From NCBI GenBank assembly GCA_947303735.1, contig CAMYZD010000002.1:1-58196 (forward strand): a stretch of 58,196 nucleotides of DNA, given 5' to 3'. The notes below the pieces were generated by a model. The model saw nothing but the letters and a program-made list of their open reading frames with translations, was not told the DNA's origin and made no database searches. Position 1 is the first letter of the stretch. The number at the start of each line of letters is the position of its first letter. A program made the position numbers and the translations under genes. Shown here piece after piece: positions 42,502-50,407 of this stretch. Source of the DNA: an uncultured Bacteroidales bacterium. GTDB taxonomy: Bacteria > Bacteroidota > Bacteroidia > Bacteroidales > P3.

Positions 42502-44085
42502 ATGAATTCTAACCGCCGCAGATACCCCATAGGTATACAGACTTTCTCAGAAATACGAGAGGGCAACTATGTGTATGTTGACAAGACAGATTTGGTGTGG
42601 CAGTTGGCCAACTCAGTAAAATACACTTTTCTCAGCCGCCCTAGGCGTTTCGGGAAGTCGCTTCTGGTTACCACGCTGAAGTCCTACTTCGAGGGCAGGC
42701 GCGAACTGTTCGAAGGACTAAAGATAATGGAACTGGAGCAGGAGTGGAAACGGTATCCAGTGATTCATTTGGATATGAGTCTGGCAAAAAACAAGGAAAA
42801 TGCAGCCGATCTGCAACGATATCTAAAATGGTATTTGAGCGAGCTGATGCCACCCTATACGTCGAAGGATGAGCAATTGCCGGGCGAGAAATTGACAAGT
42901 CTAATCAGAACGCTATATGAGAAAACTGGCAAACAGGTGGTGCTTCTTATTGATGAATACGATGCCCCGCTGCTAGAGGTGATGCATGAGAAAGAAAACC
43001 TGGAGTCCATGCGCAAAATAATGCAGGAGTTCTACCAACCCTTGAAAGCCTGCGAGGCGATGATTCGCTTCTGTTTTCTAACGGGCATCACCAAGTTCAG
43101 CCAGCTCAGCATCTTTTCCACGCTCAACAACATCATGAATATCTCCATGATGCCGAAATTCTCAACCATCTGCGGCATTACCGAACACGAACTCACCACC
43201 ATTTTGAGAGACGACATCGATATTATTGCAGAAGAATACGGTTACAGTCATGATGAGATGCACTCGTTACTGAAACGCCAATACGATGGGTATCACTTCT
43301 GTGAAGATTCCGACGAAATATACAACCCATATAGCCTCATCAATTGTTTTTTCCAAAAACGCATCAAGAACTTCTGGTTCGAGAGTGGAACTCCAACCTT
43401 CCTCTTCAACCAGATGCGACGTTTTAAGACCGACATCACCGGGCTTGATGATATCGAGGCACCAGAATCCGCTTTCTATTTGCCAACTGAGAATCTGGAA
43501 AGTGCTCTACCATTGCTTTATCAAGCTGGTTATCTTACCATAAATGACTACAACCGAGAGTTAGAGACTTATACCTTAAGCATTCCCAATCAGGAGGTGC
43601 GCATAGGATTTGCAAAAGGCCTAATGCCAATCTATTCTGGTTTGGGTGAAGGCGATGTGCAGGTTGGCTGCGCAGCAAAGATGTGGAAAGCCCTGAAACG
43701 AGGCGATATTGATCAATGCCTGCGAGAGCTGAAAGCATTCCTTGCCGGTGTGCCATATGTGGAAGGATTCAAAAAAAAGCTTGCTGAGGCTGCCACGAAG
43801 GAAGGGTTCTATGAGTACACATTCTTTCTCATCCTATCAATGCTCAACGTATACGTGCAGACTCAGGTGAAATGCCACAACGGGCGTGTTGACATGATTG
43901 TCTACCATGCCGACACAATCTATATTTTCGAGTTTAAAACCAGAGCCTCCGCCGAAATTGCATTGCAACAGATAGTATCAAAAAAATATGCTACTCGCTT
44001 CGCCACTGATGAGCGCAAGGTGGTAAAAGTGGGTGTGAACTTCGACATTGATACCTGGACTATTGGAGAATGGGTGATTGCATAA
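42502..44085 (+). CDS. AAA-ATPase-like / PD-(D/E)XK nuclease superfamily protein (DUF1703 type)
   Basis: 527 residues from the ATG at 42502 (MNSNRRRYPIGIQTFSEIREG), the family's usual opening. The AAA-like domain has Walker A-like SRPRRFGKS (45-53) and Walker B VVLLIDEYDAP. The C-terminal domain has the PD-(D/E)XK pattern VDMIVYHADTIYIFEFKTRASAE (D...ExK). These proteins are often present in dozens of copies per Bacteroidales genome, resemble inactivated-transposase or defence-related ATPases, and have no established function. Confidence 0.9.
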   Translation: MNSNRRRYPIGIQTFSEIREGNYVYVDKTDLVWQLANSVKYTFLSRPRRFGKSLLVTTLKSYFEGRRELFEGLKIMELEQEWKRYPVIHLDMSLAKNKENAADLQRYLKWYLSELMPPYTSKDEQLPGEKLTSLIRTLYEKTGKQVVLLIDEYDAPLLEVMHEKENLESMRKIMQEFYQPLKACEAMIRFCFLTGITKFSQLSIFSTLNNIMNISMMPKFSTICGITEHELTTILRDDIDIIAEEYGYSHDEMHSLLKRQYDGYHFCEDSDEIYNPYSLINCFFQKRIKNFWFESGTPTFLFNQMRRFKTDITGLDDIEAPESAFYLPTENLESALPLLYQAGYLTINDYNRELETYTLSIPNQEVRIGFAKGLMPIYSGLGEGDVQVGCAAKMWKALKRGDIDQCLRELKAFLAGVPYVEGFKKKLAEAATKEGFYEYTFFLILSMLNVYVQTQVKCHNGRVDMIVYHADTIYIFEFKTRASAEIALQQIVSKKYATRFATDERKVVKVGVNFDIDTWTIGEWVIA

Positions 44086-44123
44086 CATTCCTCAAATAAA
44101 ACAACAGCAAATGGGTATTGCTG

Positions 44124-44131
44124 TACCTTTG
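44124..44131 (+). promoter_or_regulatory. -7 element upstream of the FtsZ-like cassette
   Basis: TACCTTTG fits TAnnTTTG, 56 bp before the first ATG of the cassette; no clear -33. Confidence 0.45.
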
Positions 44132-44187
44132 CAGAATAGATTAATACTGAACCCGTTTGCCTAATAATAGTAATTATTGTAACCGTC

Positions 44188-44358
44188 ATGCCTATGGACA
44201 CTTCAATCATTCTGAGCAACTTGGGCTTGTATGCCAAACGAGTGGGGCGCACGGTGGCGCGGCCAGTGGTGATTTTGTACTCTTTCATCGAGATGCAGGT
44301 CGATGCACTGCTGGATAAATGGTTTCCCGACTATACGGCGACAGAGGAGGTGCTGTGA
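44188..44358 (+). CDS. Small protein (56 aa) at the head of the FtsZ-like/WYL cassette
   Basis: ATG at 44188 encodes MPMDTSIILSNLGLYAKRVG...DKWFPDYTATEEVL. Too short for the ORF track. Its TGA overlaps the ATG of the FtsZ-like gene (tgATGg), so translational coupling is likely. Basic first half, amphipathic second half (VVILYSFIEMQVDALLDKWF). The stretch AKRVGRTVARPVVILYSF faintly recalls the opening of DUF1232/YkvA proteins, but the rest of that domain is absent. Function unknown. Confidence 0.6.
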   Translation: MPMDTSIILSNLGLYAKRVGRTVARPVVILYSFIEMQVDALLDKWFPDYTATEEVL

Positions 44359-44897
44359 TGGGAATTAAAGTAGTCGGCATAGGCGGATGCGGGTGCAATA
44401 TTGTTGATAACATCTGCCGCACGGACGTGCAGGATGTCGATTTTGCTCTTGTCAATAGGGATGAATTGTCCCCTTACTCATCTAATGCAGAAAGACTATG
44501 TGTCAACGCCGATGCAAAGGACTTGGACAAGGGTCTACAAATATTGCTAAACGGCATCCCCCATACCCTTATCGTTGTAGCCGGTATGGGAGGCAAATAT
44601 AGTGCAAAGGTGGCAGCGGAGCTCTGTCGCCTGCACCAGTCTATCACAAGGCAAAAAGCCCTGTCTATAGCTTTCGTTGTGCTGCCATTCAAGTTTGAAA
44701 CACGAGATCAAAAAGCCACAAAAGACCTTGATTTGATTTCGGAACAGGCTACGCGGGTCGTCACATTCGACAACAACAAACTTCTCCAATTCGAGAATCA
44801 ACCGATGGCTCAGGTCTTTCGCATAGTTGACCAAGAGGTGTGTAATCTCATAGAAGCCGAAAAACACTCATGCCCGCAAACAGAAATTCCATATTAA
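44358..44897 (+). CDS. Minimal FtsZ/tubulin-superfamily protein with degenerate GTP signature
   Basis: 179 residues from the ATG at 44358; the track start 44319 lies inside the small upstream gene. FtsZ-like landmarks appear in order: MGIKVVGIGGCGCNIVDNI (T1 loop, compare GVGGxGxN), DFALVNRD (compare FIAxNTD), LIVVAGMGGKYSAKVAAEL where FtsZ has GGGTGTG, IAFVVLPFKFE (compare TKPFxFE), and VVTFDNNKLLQF (compare VIPNDxLL). The protein stops about where helix H7 would begin, so the T7 loop and the C-terminal domain needed for polymer-stimulated hydrolysis are missing. Loss of the GTG(S/T)G phosphate loop argues against normal GTPase activity. The 3' end overlaps the WYL gene by 28 bp. Confidence 0.72.
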   Translation: MGIKVVGIGGCGCNIVDNICRTDVQDVDFALVNRDELSPYSSNAERLCVNADAKDLDKGLQILLNGIPHTLIVVAGMGGKYSAKVAAELCRLHQSITRQKALSIAFVVLPFKFETRDQKATKDLDLISEQATRVVTFDNNKLLQFENQPMAQVFRIVDQEVCNLIEAEKHSCPQTEIPY

Positions 44898-45901
44898 GGT
44901 ACAAAACCATCGACAGGATGCTCCAGCGGGGAAAGCAAGCCACGTTGGAAGAGTTGGTTTATGCCTGCAACGACGCGCTTCAAGAGACTCTCGGATACGG
45001 CAAGGTGAGCGTTCGGTCGGTTCAACATGACATCCGAGAGATGCGTTACTCGGAGATACTAGGCTACTATGCCCCCATTATCGTTGTCGACAAAAAGTAC
45101 TACACCTACGAGGACCGGAGTTACAGCATCGCTGATACACCCCTCACCGAATACGACATGCAACGATTGTCCGAGGCAGTGAATCTGCTGAAACAGATGA
45201 GTTCCTCAAGGGGTTTTCATGGCGTTGAGGATGTGGTCAACCGACTGGAAGACCACGTAGCTTCAATGCGCTTTAAGGCAGAACCAGTCATCCTCCTCGA
45301 AAGCAACGAGCGGTTGCGTGGCCTAGAGTACATGTCTGACCTGCATGATGCCATTGTCGACCGTCATCCTATTGTCCTCACCTACAAACCATTCAAATGG
45401 CTTGAATCGCAGACATTCTGTTTCTCTCCCTATATCTTAAAAGAGTTCCGCAACCGTTGGTTTGTCTTTGGCAAAAGACATGATGACACAGAGCATCCGA
45501 TAGCCATATTGGCACTTGACCGTATTGAAGGGATTGTGGCGGCGTCGAAGGGCATCAAATACATCTTCGATTTAAAATTCGATCCGAATGTTTTCTTCCA
45601 TGACATTGTTGGCGTTACTAAGTTCGATGCCCCCGTGGAGCATGTAGTCTTCAAGGTGTCCGAGACCCAAGTGCCATACGTTCGCACCAAGCCTTTGCAC
45701 CATAGCCAGAAGGAGTTGGAGACAGCGAATGACGGTAGCGTACTATTCAGCATAGATGTTATTCCTAACTACGAATTGGAGCGTGACTTCCTTGGCTACG
45801 GTGAGTCTGTCACAGTGGTTTCTCCAGAGAGTCTAGTCAAAAAGTTGCAGGCAAGACTTTTACAATCTGTTGAAAATTATGATGCTATAAGCAGGCACTA
45901 A
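44870..45901 (+). CDS. WYL-domain transcriptional regulator
   Basis: 343 residues. The N-terminal winged HTH region (ILRYKTIDRMLQRGKQATLEELVYAC ... VSVRSVQHDIREMRYSE) is followed by the WYL domain (PIVLTYKPFKWLESQTFCFSPYILKEFRNRWFVFGKR) and the WCX C-terminal extension (DPNVFFHDIVGVTKF...). WYL proteins bind ligands, proposed to be nucleic acid or nucleotides, and often regulate DNA-damage or anti-phage genes. The gene overlaps the FtsZ-like gene by 28 bp, so the two are co-expressed. A perfect inverted repeat in the next promoter is a candidate operator. Confidence 0.88.
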   Translation: MPANRNSILRYKTIDRMLQRGKQATLEELVYACNDALQETLGYGKVSVRSVQHDIREMRYSEILGYYAPIIVVDKKYYTYEDRSYSIADTPLTEYDMQRLSEAVNLLKQMSSSRGFHGVEDVVNRLEDHVASMRFKAEPVILLESNERLRGLEYMSDLHDAIVDRHPIVLTYKPFKWLESQTFCFSPYILKEFRNRWFVFGKRHDDTEHPIAILALDRIEGIVAASKGIKYIFDLKFDPNVFFHDIVGVTKFDAPVEHVVFKVSETQVPYVRTKPLHHSQKELETANDGSVLFSIDVIPNYELERDFLGYGESVTVVSPESLVKKLQARLLQSVENYDAISRH

Positions 45902-45924
45902 TTTTTATTCAGAAAGTTTTTCGT

Positions 45925-45945
45925 CTACGCAGAAAGACTGCGTAG
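45925..45945. promoter_or_regulatory. Candidate operator in the promoter of the 46009 gene
   Basis: CTACGCAG-AAAGA-CTGCGTAG, perfect 8-bp arms. It lies 8 bp upstream of the -7 box TATTTTTG (45954-45961), within the -33/-7 spacer, where a bound dimer would block or bend the promoter. The adjacent WYL regulator is the obvious candidate ligand. Confidence 0.6.
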
Positions 45946-45953
45946 GTGTGATG

Positions 45954-45961
45954 TATTTTTG
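45954..45961 (+). promoter_or_regulatory. -7 element upstream of the 46009 gene
   Basis: TATTTTTG fits TAnnTTTG, 47 bp before the ATG. Confidence 0.6.
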
Positions 45962-46008
45962 CATTTCGAAAAAGAAGCCCCATTACAACGCATAATCTGA
46001 TTTATACT

Positions 46009-47013
46009 ATGAATCAATACATCGTATCCCAATGGTTCAAATATAGGGAAAGCCTTGAGTCGTATTACATTAACATGATCGACGCACTCGAACAAGATAG
46101 GGACGGTAATATCATCCTTTTCGACCCTGAAGAAGATATTCCTGACTGTGAAGAGGAAGATGACGAAGGCAAATGGCACTCCACCGTCATGTTCATGTGC
46201 GAAGATGTCATAAAGAACCTGCTAAACAATGTAATAAACAAAGGACCGAATCATCCTAACCTAAAACTTGTTGACACTACCTATACTCACATTGACGGAG
46301 GCTGCTACGATGTGTTCTATGCATTAAGAGATGGCAAGGGGAATCCCTGGATAATTACTGTTTTTTTCGGTACCTACGACAGTTGGGCACAACTGGAGAA
46401 GATATCTAAGCATCGACTGTTAACATTACTAATGCACCTATCCTTGCGGATGGTGCAAAGCTTGAGAAGGATGAGCGAACGTATTTACGGTAGTCAGATA
46501 GTGCTTTGCAACAGCACATGTAATTGTGCAATCCATCATTTGATAGACCTTCAAGGGCTTGAAACCATGGATAATTCCACGAGATGGGATATCCGCAGAA
46601 CATTAAGTGAACTGCCTAGAAAGTCCATCCAGCCATTGTTCCAACTCATGTCGGAAAAACAAAGAAAACATATATCACTGTGCCTTAATGCGGTAATTGG
46701 GGACGTCGAAGGCTATGAGGATGAGTCAACCAACATTCAGCAACTTGGCAATACTGTCAAGCTCATTGGGAAAAGGCTCGCAGATACACTGATTGACAGA
46801 TTGATTAGATTTGAACTGACTGGTTATTGCGCTTTCTGTTCCGTCGAACCTCGTAGAATAGGAGAACTAAACTATTACAAAGAGGAATCATACCAAAAAA
46901 TGGAGGATTACGACTCTATGTTTGTCGGTAAAAGCTACTTTATCGCTGTTGGAGAAACATTAAATGACCTGATGAATGACATTGATTACAATGTGCACCA
47001 ACTCAGCAACTGA
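46009..47013 (+). CDS. Protein of unknown function in the FtsZ-like/vWA cassette
   Basis: 334 residues, no signal peptide or membrane segment, so cytosolic. Features seen: an acidic stretch near 37-54 (PEEDIPDCEEEDDEGK), a beta-rich part (DGGCYDVFYALRDGKGNPWIITVFFGTYD), a Cys cluster CNSTCNC, and a helical C-terminal half (LIGKRLADTLIDRLIRF). No recognised family. Expressed from its own promoter with an inverted repeat and followed by the vWA gene. Confidence 0.7.
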   Translation: MNQYIVSQWFKYRESLESYYINMIDALEQDRDGNIILFDPEEDIPDCEEEDDEGKWHSTVMFMCEDVIKNLLNNVINKGPNHPNLKLVDTTYTHIDGGCYDVFYALRDGKGNPWIITVFFGTYDSWAQLEKISKHRLLTLLMHLSLRMVQSLRRMSERIYGSQIVLCNSTCNCAIHHLIDLQGLETMDNSTRWDIRRTLSELPRKSIQPLFQLMSEKQRKHISLCLNAVIGDVEGYEDESTNIQQLGNTVKLIGKRLADTLIDRLIRFELTGYCAFCSVEPRRIGELNYYKEESYQKMEDYDSMFVGKSYFIAVGETLNDLMNDIDYNVHQLSN

Positions 47014-47074
47014 CATTTTTTATTTTACGGTGATAGATTATGCCCTATTTCGCCTTCTATATAGGCAGAATCTA

Positions 47075-47089
47075 GCACATATAATGTGC
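47075..47089. promoter_or_regulatory. Short inverted repeat upstream of the vWA gene
   Basis: GCACAT-ATA-ATGTGC, 6-bp arms, about 57 bp before the vWA start. Could be an operator or mRNA hairpin; no promoter element is obvious beside it. Confidence 0.3.
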
Positions 47090-47145
47090 CGGTCACAAAA
47101 TAACAATCAGAAGTTGCGCACGACACAAATAAGTGTAACAGGACT

Positions 47146-47895
47146 ATGGAAAGCACGACAAACAAAATGACGAAAACACAGGTCTTCAATGTTATTATTC
47201 TCGACAAGAGCGGGTCGATGAATAGTATCCGAACAGCTGCCATTGATGGTTTCAACGAGACACTGGCTGGTATCAAGAAAGCGCAGGAACGGTATGGCGA
47301 CACTCAAAACCATTTTGTATCACTCCTTACCTTCTGTGATTGTGAGAAGAAATATGTCTTCGACAAGGTGTCCGCCTCCGAAGCCCCCACTCTGACCCTG
47401 GATGATTACCAGCCCTGTTGCTGCACACCGCTGTACGACGCAATGGGTTTTGCACTGACTTCTATGCGTAGTTACGTCAATGCTATCGAAGACCACGTGG
47501 TTGTGGTGACCATCATCACCGATGGTCTAGAAAACTCCTCTAAAGAATACTCTGGCACGACTATCAAACAATTAGTAGAAGACTTGAAGAAAGAAGGCTG
47601 GACATTCACCTACATGGGTGCCAACCAAGATGCTGTAGAGATTGCCTTCAACCTCTCCATCCGCAATTCGCGCAATTTCAGAGCTTCTCTTAGCGGCACA
47701 CGCAGTGTAATGGCAAAGGATGCCAACACACGCATGAACTTCTTCGAACGACTGGCTGAGTTGAAGGAAGAGGAAGGCCGTGCTCTCATGGGATGTTCCA
47801 TGGTCATGCCTACCATGTTGCCCGAAGAACGTTCTGCCCGTTATGCACAGATGGCCGATGAGGCATTTGACCAAGAGGAAAATAATAATGCGTAA
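47146..47895 (+). CDS. von Willebrand factor A (vWA) domain protein
   Basis: 249 residues, essentially a single vWA domain with a complete MIDAS: VIILDKSGSMNSI (DxSxS), CCTPLYDAMG (Thr) and VVTIITDGLENSS (Asp). The ATG at 47167 (MTKTQVFNVII) is an equally good start. A C-terminal helical tail of about 60 residues ends in EQENNNA-like acidic sequence (FDQEENNNA). No signal peptide, so cytosolic, as in TerY/YfbK-like vWA proteins that act as scaffolds in ATPase or stress systems. The gene sits between an unknown protein and a membrane WG-repeat protein. Confidence 0.9.
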   Translation: MESTTNKMTKTQVFNVIILDKSGSMNSIRTAAIDGFNETLAGIKKAQERYGDTQNHFVSLLTFCDCEKKYVFDKVSASEAPTLTLDDYQPCCCTPLYDAMGFALTSMRSYVNAIEDHVVVVTIITDGLENSSKEYSGTTIKQLVEDLKKEGWTFTYMGANQDAVEIAFNLSIRNSRNFRASLSGTRSVMAKDANTRMNFFERLAELKEEEGRALMGCSMVMPTMLPEERSARYAQMADEAFDQEENNNA

Positions 47896-47948
47896 TTGTT
47901 TGAATATGTTAATGCATGGCATGAGTAATTATTAATAACTGAAACAAT

Positions 47949-49133
47949 ATGAAAAAAGTAATCAAAGCCATATGGCATGGAATCAAGGCCGTATTTACGA
48001 CCATAGTCGATTGGGTGGCGACCCTGCTCGGTATGAAAGAGAACTCAAAGTACGGACGCGTACTGCATTGTATCGTAGGAACCGCTTTTGCAATAGTGCT
48101 CATCTTATGGGTGACAGGCACACTCGTAAGTTTCTGTCGCAGCGTCTACTGGAACGTTGCCGACTTGTGCGGATTCGATGACCGTTACAGCGAGGTGTCT
48201 CTCTCCGAGACGTTCAACGACAACCTTTACTACTATGAAGACTATTGGAGCGACAAAGGCTATCTGACCGACAGTAACGGACATAAGCTATTGAAACACA
48301 TCTCATGTATTGCCAAACCCATGGAAGGCGACTCTCTAGTCTATTTTAGCGACGGTGACAAGCGTGGTTACTTCCATATGCGTGACGGGCATCTTGTGGT
48401 CAAACCTATTTATGAGCACGCGTGGGTGTTCTCTAACGGTTTGGCTGCGGTGGAAGTGAAAGGAAAGGTGAAATTCATCAATTCCGAAGGGCAGGTTGTT
48501 ATTGACAGGAGCTTTGCTTATGATGAGGCTGACGATGGTTACGTCTTCCATGAAGGGCATTGTGCAGTCAACGATAGCACGGGTAAGCACATGGGTCTTA
48601 TAGACCATAGTGGGAACTGGGTACTTCCTCCAATATACAACAGCATCATTCCCAAAGACACCTTTTGGTTGGTTTCGTTAAAGGGACAGCAATCATTACT
48701 CACGTTTGGGTTAGACACTGTAATACCGATGACGGACGCATCGTTTGAGATTGGTGATACAGATATCATAGCTGTCTTTGGCAACCATAGTCTCGGTATC
48801 TATTCCAAACAAGGTAAGCTATTAGAGAGGAACCTTGTTTACAATATTGAACATCTTATGTATGACACTCGTGAAGTAAGGTATGCAACCCACTCTATTT
48901 CTGATGACGAAGAATATTATGTTGACTCTGCTCCTGAGCAGATTAGAGCAATCGCTACTTGCCTACGCTATGAAGCAGAAAATGGTTGGTACGGGCTGAT
49001 GAGTCCAGAAGGCAAACAACTCACAATGCCCTCCTATTCCAGAATTACAGCCGTAGACAAGGATTTATACTTATGTGAAAATAGCTACGGTAACGGCATT
49101 TTACTGAACAGCAAAGGTGTGCTTATAAGATAA
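47949..49133 (+). CDS. Membrane-anchored WG-repeat protein
   Basis: 394 residues. A cytosolic N-terminus (MKKVIKAIWHGIKAVFTTIV) is followed by one membrane segment at about 40-62 (HCIVGTAFAIVLILWVTGTLV). The long remainder is made of WG-type beta repeats: GYFHMRDGHLVVKPIYEHAWVF, GKVKFINSEGQVVIDRSF, GLIDHSGNWVLPPIYNSI, GWYGLMSPEGKQLTMPSYSRI, GNGILLNSKGVLIR. Such repeats form a propeller-like binding surface; partner unknown. Last gene of the cassette, followed by a terminator. Confidence 0.82.
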   Translation: MKKVIKAIWHGIKAVFTTIVDWVATLLGMKENSKYGRVLHCIVGTAFAIVLILWVTGTLVSFCRSVYWNVADLCGFDDRYSEVSLSETFNDNLYYYEDYWSDKGYLTDSNGHKLLKHISCIAKPMEGDSLVYFSDGDKRGYFHMRDGHLVVKPIYEHAWVFSNGLAAVEVKGKVKFINSEGQVVIDRSFAYDEADDGYVFHEGHCAVNDSTGKHMGLIDHSGNWVLPPIYNSIIPKDTFWLVSLKGQQSLLTFGLDTVIPMTDASFEIGDTDIIAVFGNHSLGIYSKQGKLLERNLVYNIEHLMYDTREVRYATHSISDDEEYYVDSAPEQIRAIATCLRYEAENGWYGLMSPEGKQLTMPSYSRITAVDKDLYLCENSYGNGILLNSKGVLIR

Positions 49134-49175
49134 GGTATGATGACTATGTGTGTATAATCAAGAGTTAAGAGACAT

Positions 49176-49207
49176 AAGCCCCATCCTTTTAAGATGAGGC
49201 TTTTGTT
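49176..49207 (+). terminator. Intrinsic terminator after the WG-repeat gene
   Basis: AAGCCCCATC-CTTTTAA-GATGAGGCTT with one C/A mismatch, followed by TTTGTTTCTT. It lies between convergent genes. Confidence 0.75.
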
Positions 49208-49209
49208 TC

Positions 49210-50397
49210 TTAATTATTGTTTAGTCGCTGGTAGTAGCGCCACCAAAGGGCGGGGACGTCGCCTTGCATGCATTGCTGGTAGTCGGCATAGGTGCAGGGG
49301 AGCATGAGGTGGCTGGAGTAGACTTCTTGTAGTTCGCTGTTGTGGCAGGGTACTCTCATCCACCAACGGTCGCTGTGTTTTCCTTTGTAGAAGTCGATTT
49401 CAAGCCCGAGGTCTTCGAGGCTTACGAGGTAGTGTCTGCAGCTTGCTGGGTCGGTCAGGGGGTTGTCGTGCTGGCGGTTGTAGAAGCCTTCGATGAAGTA
49501 CCAGAGTCCTTGGGCTATTGCGTGGAGGGTTTGCCCATGGTTATCGTACAACGGGTTGGCCTCGAAGATGCCGATGCATCTCGTCTTGTCACTCATGCCA
49601 GCATAGCGCATCATCTGACAGAGCTGTTCGCCATAGAGTCCGTGGGGCGATGGCGCGCCGTGGGCAGGGGCGTCGCTTTGGCGCACGGCGCAAAGGTCGA
49701 TGCTGAGCATGTCGGCATTGCGGATGAGGGCTTCGGCCCGGTCCATGTCGCTTTGCACTTCGCCAAGGCGGTAGGCGTCGAATTTCAAGTCGTCCATCAG
49801 TTGCACGTAGTTTTGCCCTACGAAGTAGGTTTGGTAACCTATGTTGGCATGGAAGAAGAGGTAGTTGGGGGTTTGCATGATGATGTTGCGGAGCCAGGTG
49901 CGAGAGGTTGTCTGGTCGTTGTCTTCAAGGTCGAAACGGGCGTCGATGGTGGTGATGTTCATGATGCGGTTCATGAGTTCGTAGCCTTTATAGACGGCGA
50001 ATGTGAGGTCTTGGCTACCGCCAAGCAGTATGAGTGTGTTGCCACGGGTGACAACTTCTTTTACCACTTCTGCTAGGGCGTAGTAGGTGTCGTCGGTTGT
50101 CTGTCCGAGAATTATGTTGCCTAGGTCTACAATCTCGGTTTGCTCTGTGGGCAGGGCCAATTGGTAAAGGTAATGGCGAATTTCGTTTGGGGCGGCACCG
50201 CAGCCGGCGTTTTGCTCGGCACCACGGTCTTCTTCGACGCCTAGGAGCACCAGTTTGCCTGTGGGGATGTCGGGGAAACCGGTGGCAGGAGTGTGGGCAA
50301 TGATTTTGGAACCGATGGTGGTGGCGTAGGTGCTGGGATAGTACCCTAGTTCGTCGGGATTTATGGGTGACAAGTATTTATTGATAGACATAATCAA
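49210..50397 (-). CDS. Ureohydrolase-fold (arginase/formimidoylglutamase-like) protein with altered metal ligands
   Basis: 395 residues. Arginase-fold landmarks can be aligned: LVLLGVEEDRGAEQNAGCGAAPNEIRHYLY, TLILLGGSQDLTFAVYKG, MNITTIDARFDLED, MLSIDLCAVRQSDAPA and CIGIFEANPLYD. At three sites the usual Mn ligands are changed: GGDH reads GGSQ, DAHxD reads DARFD, and SxDxDxxDP reads SIDLCAVRQSDAP. The fold is recognisable, but canonical binuclear manganese hydrolysis is doubtful. Bacteroidota carry a clade annotated as formimidoylglutamase or arginase; whether it is catalytic is open. The C-terminal 70 residues (KGKHSDRWWMRVP...) are an extension. Confidence 0.8.
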   Translation of the reverse strand: MIMSINKYLSPINPDELGYYPSTYATTIGSKIIAHTPATGFPDIPTGKLVLLGVEEDRGAEQNAGCGAAPNEIRHYLYQLALPTEQTEIVDLGNIILGQTTDDTYYALAEVVKEVVTRGNTLILLGGSQDLTFAVYKGYELMNRIMNITTIDARFDLEDNDQTTSRTWLRNIIMQTPNYLFFHANIGYQTYFVGQNYVQLMDDLKFDAYRLGEVQSDMDRAEALIRNADMLSIDLCAVRQSDAPAHGAPSPHGLYGEQLCQMMRYAGMSDKTRCIGIFEANPLYDNHGQTLHAIAQGLWYFIEGFYNRQHDNPLTDPASCRHYLVSLEDLGLEIDFYKGKHSDRWWMRVPCHNSELQEVYSSHLMLPCTYADYQQCMQGDVPALWWRYYQRLNNN

Positions 50398-50407
50398 AGT
50401 AAAAGGT

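Noticed and set aside
42475-42502. TTG start of the DUF1703-type gene at 42475
   Set aside because: It lies in the promoter -7 box TATTTTTG; the ATG at 42502 matches the family N-terminus.
42502-44085. The DUF1703-type ATPase as part of the FtsZ-like cassette
   Set aside because: It belongs to a family scattered widely in Bacteroidales genomes, has its own promoter, and is separated from the cassette by a 102-bp gap with another promoter-like box.
47041-47075. Imperfect CCTAT...ATAGG inverted repeat upstream of the vWA gene
   Set aside because: Arms of only five bases around a 12-nt loop; expected by chance in AT-rich sequence.
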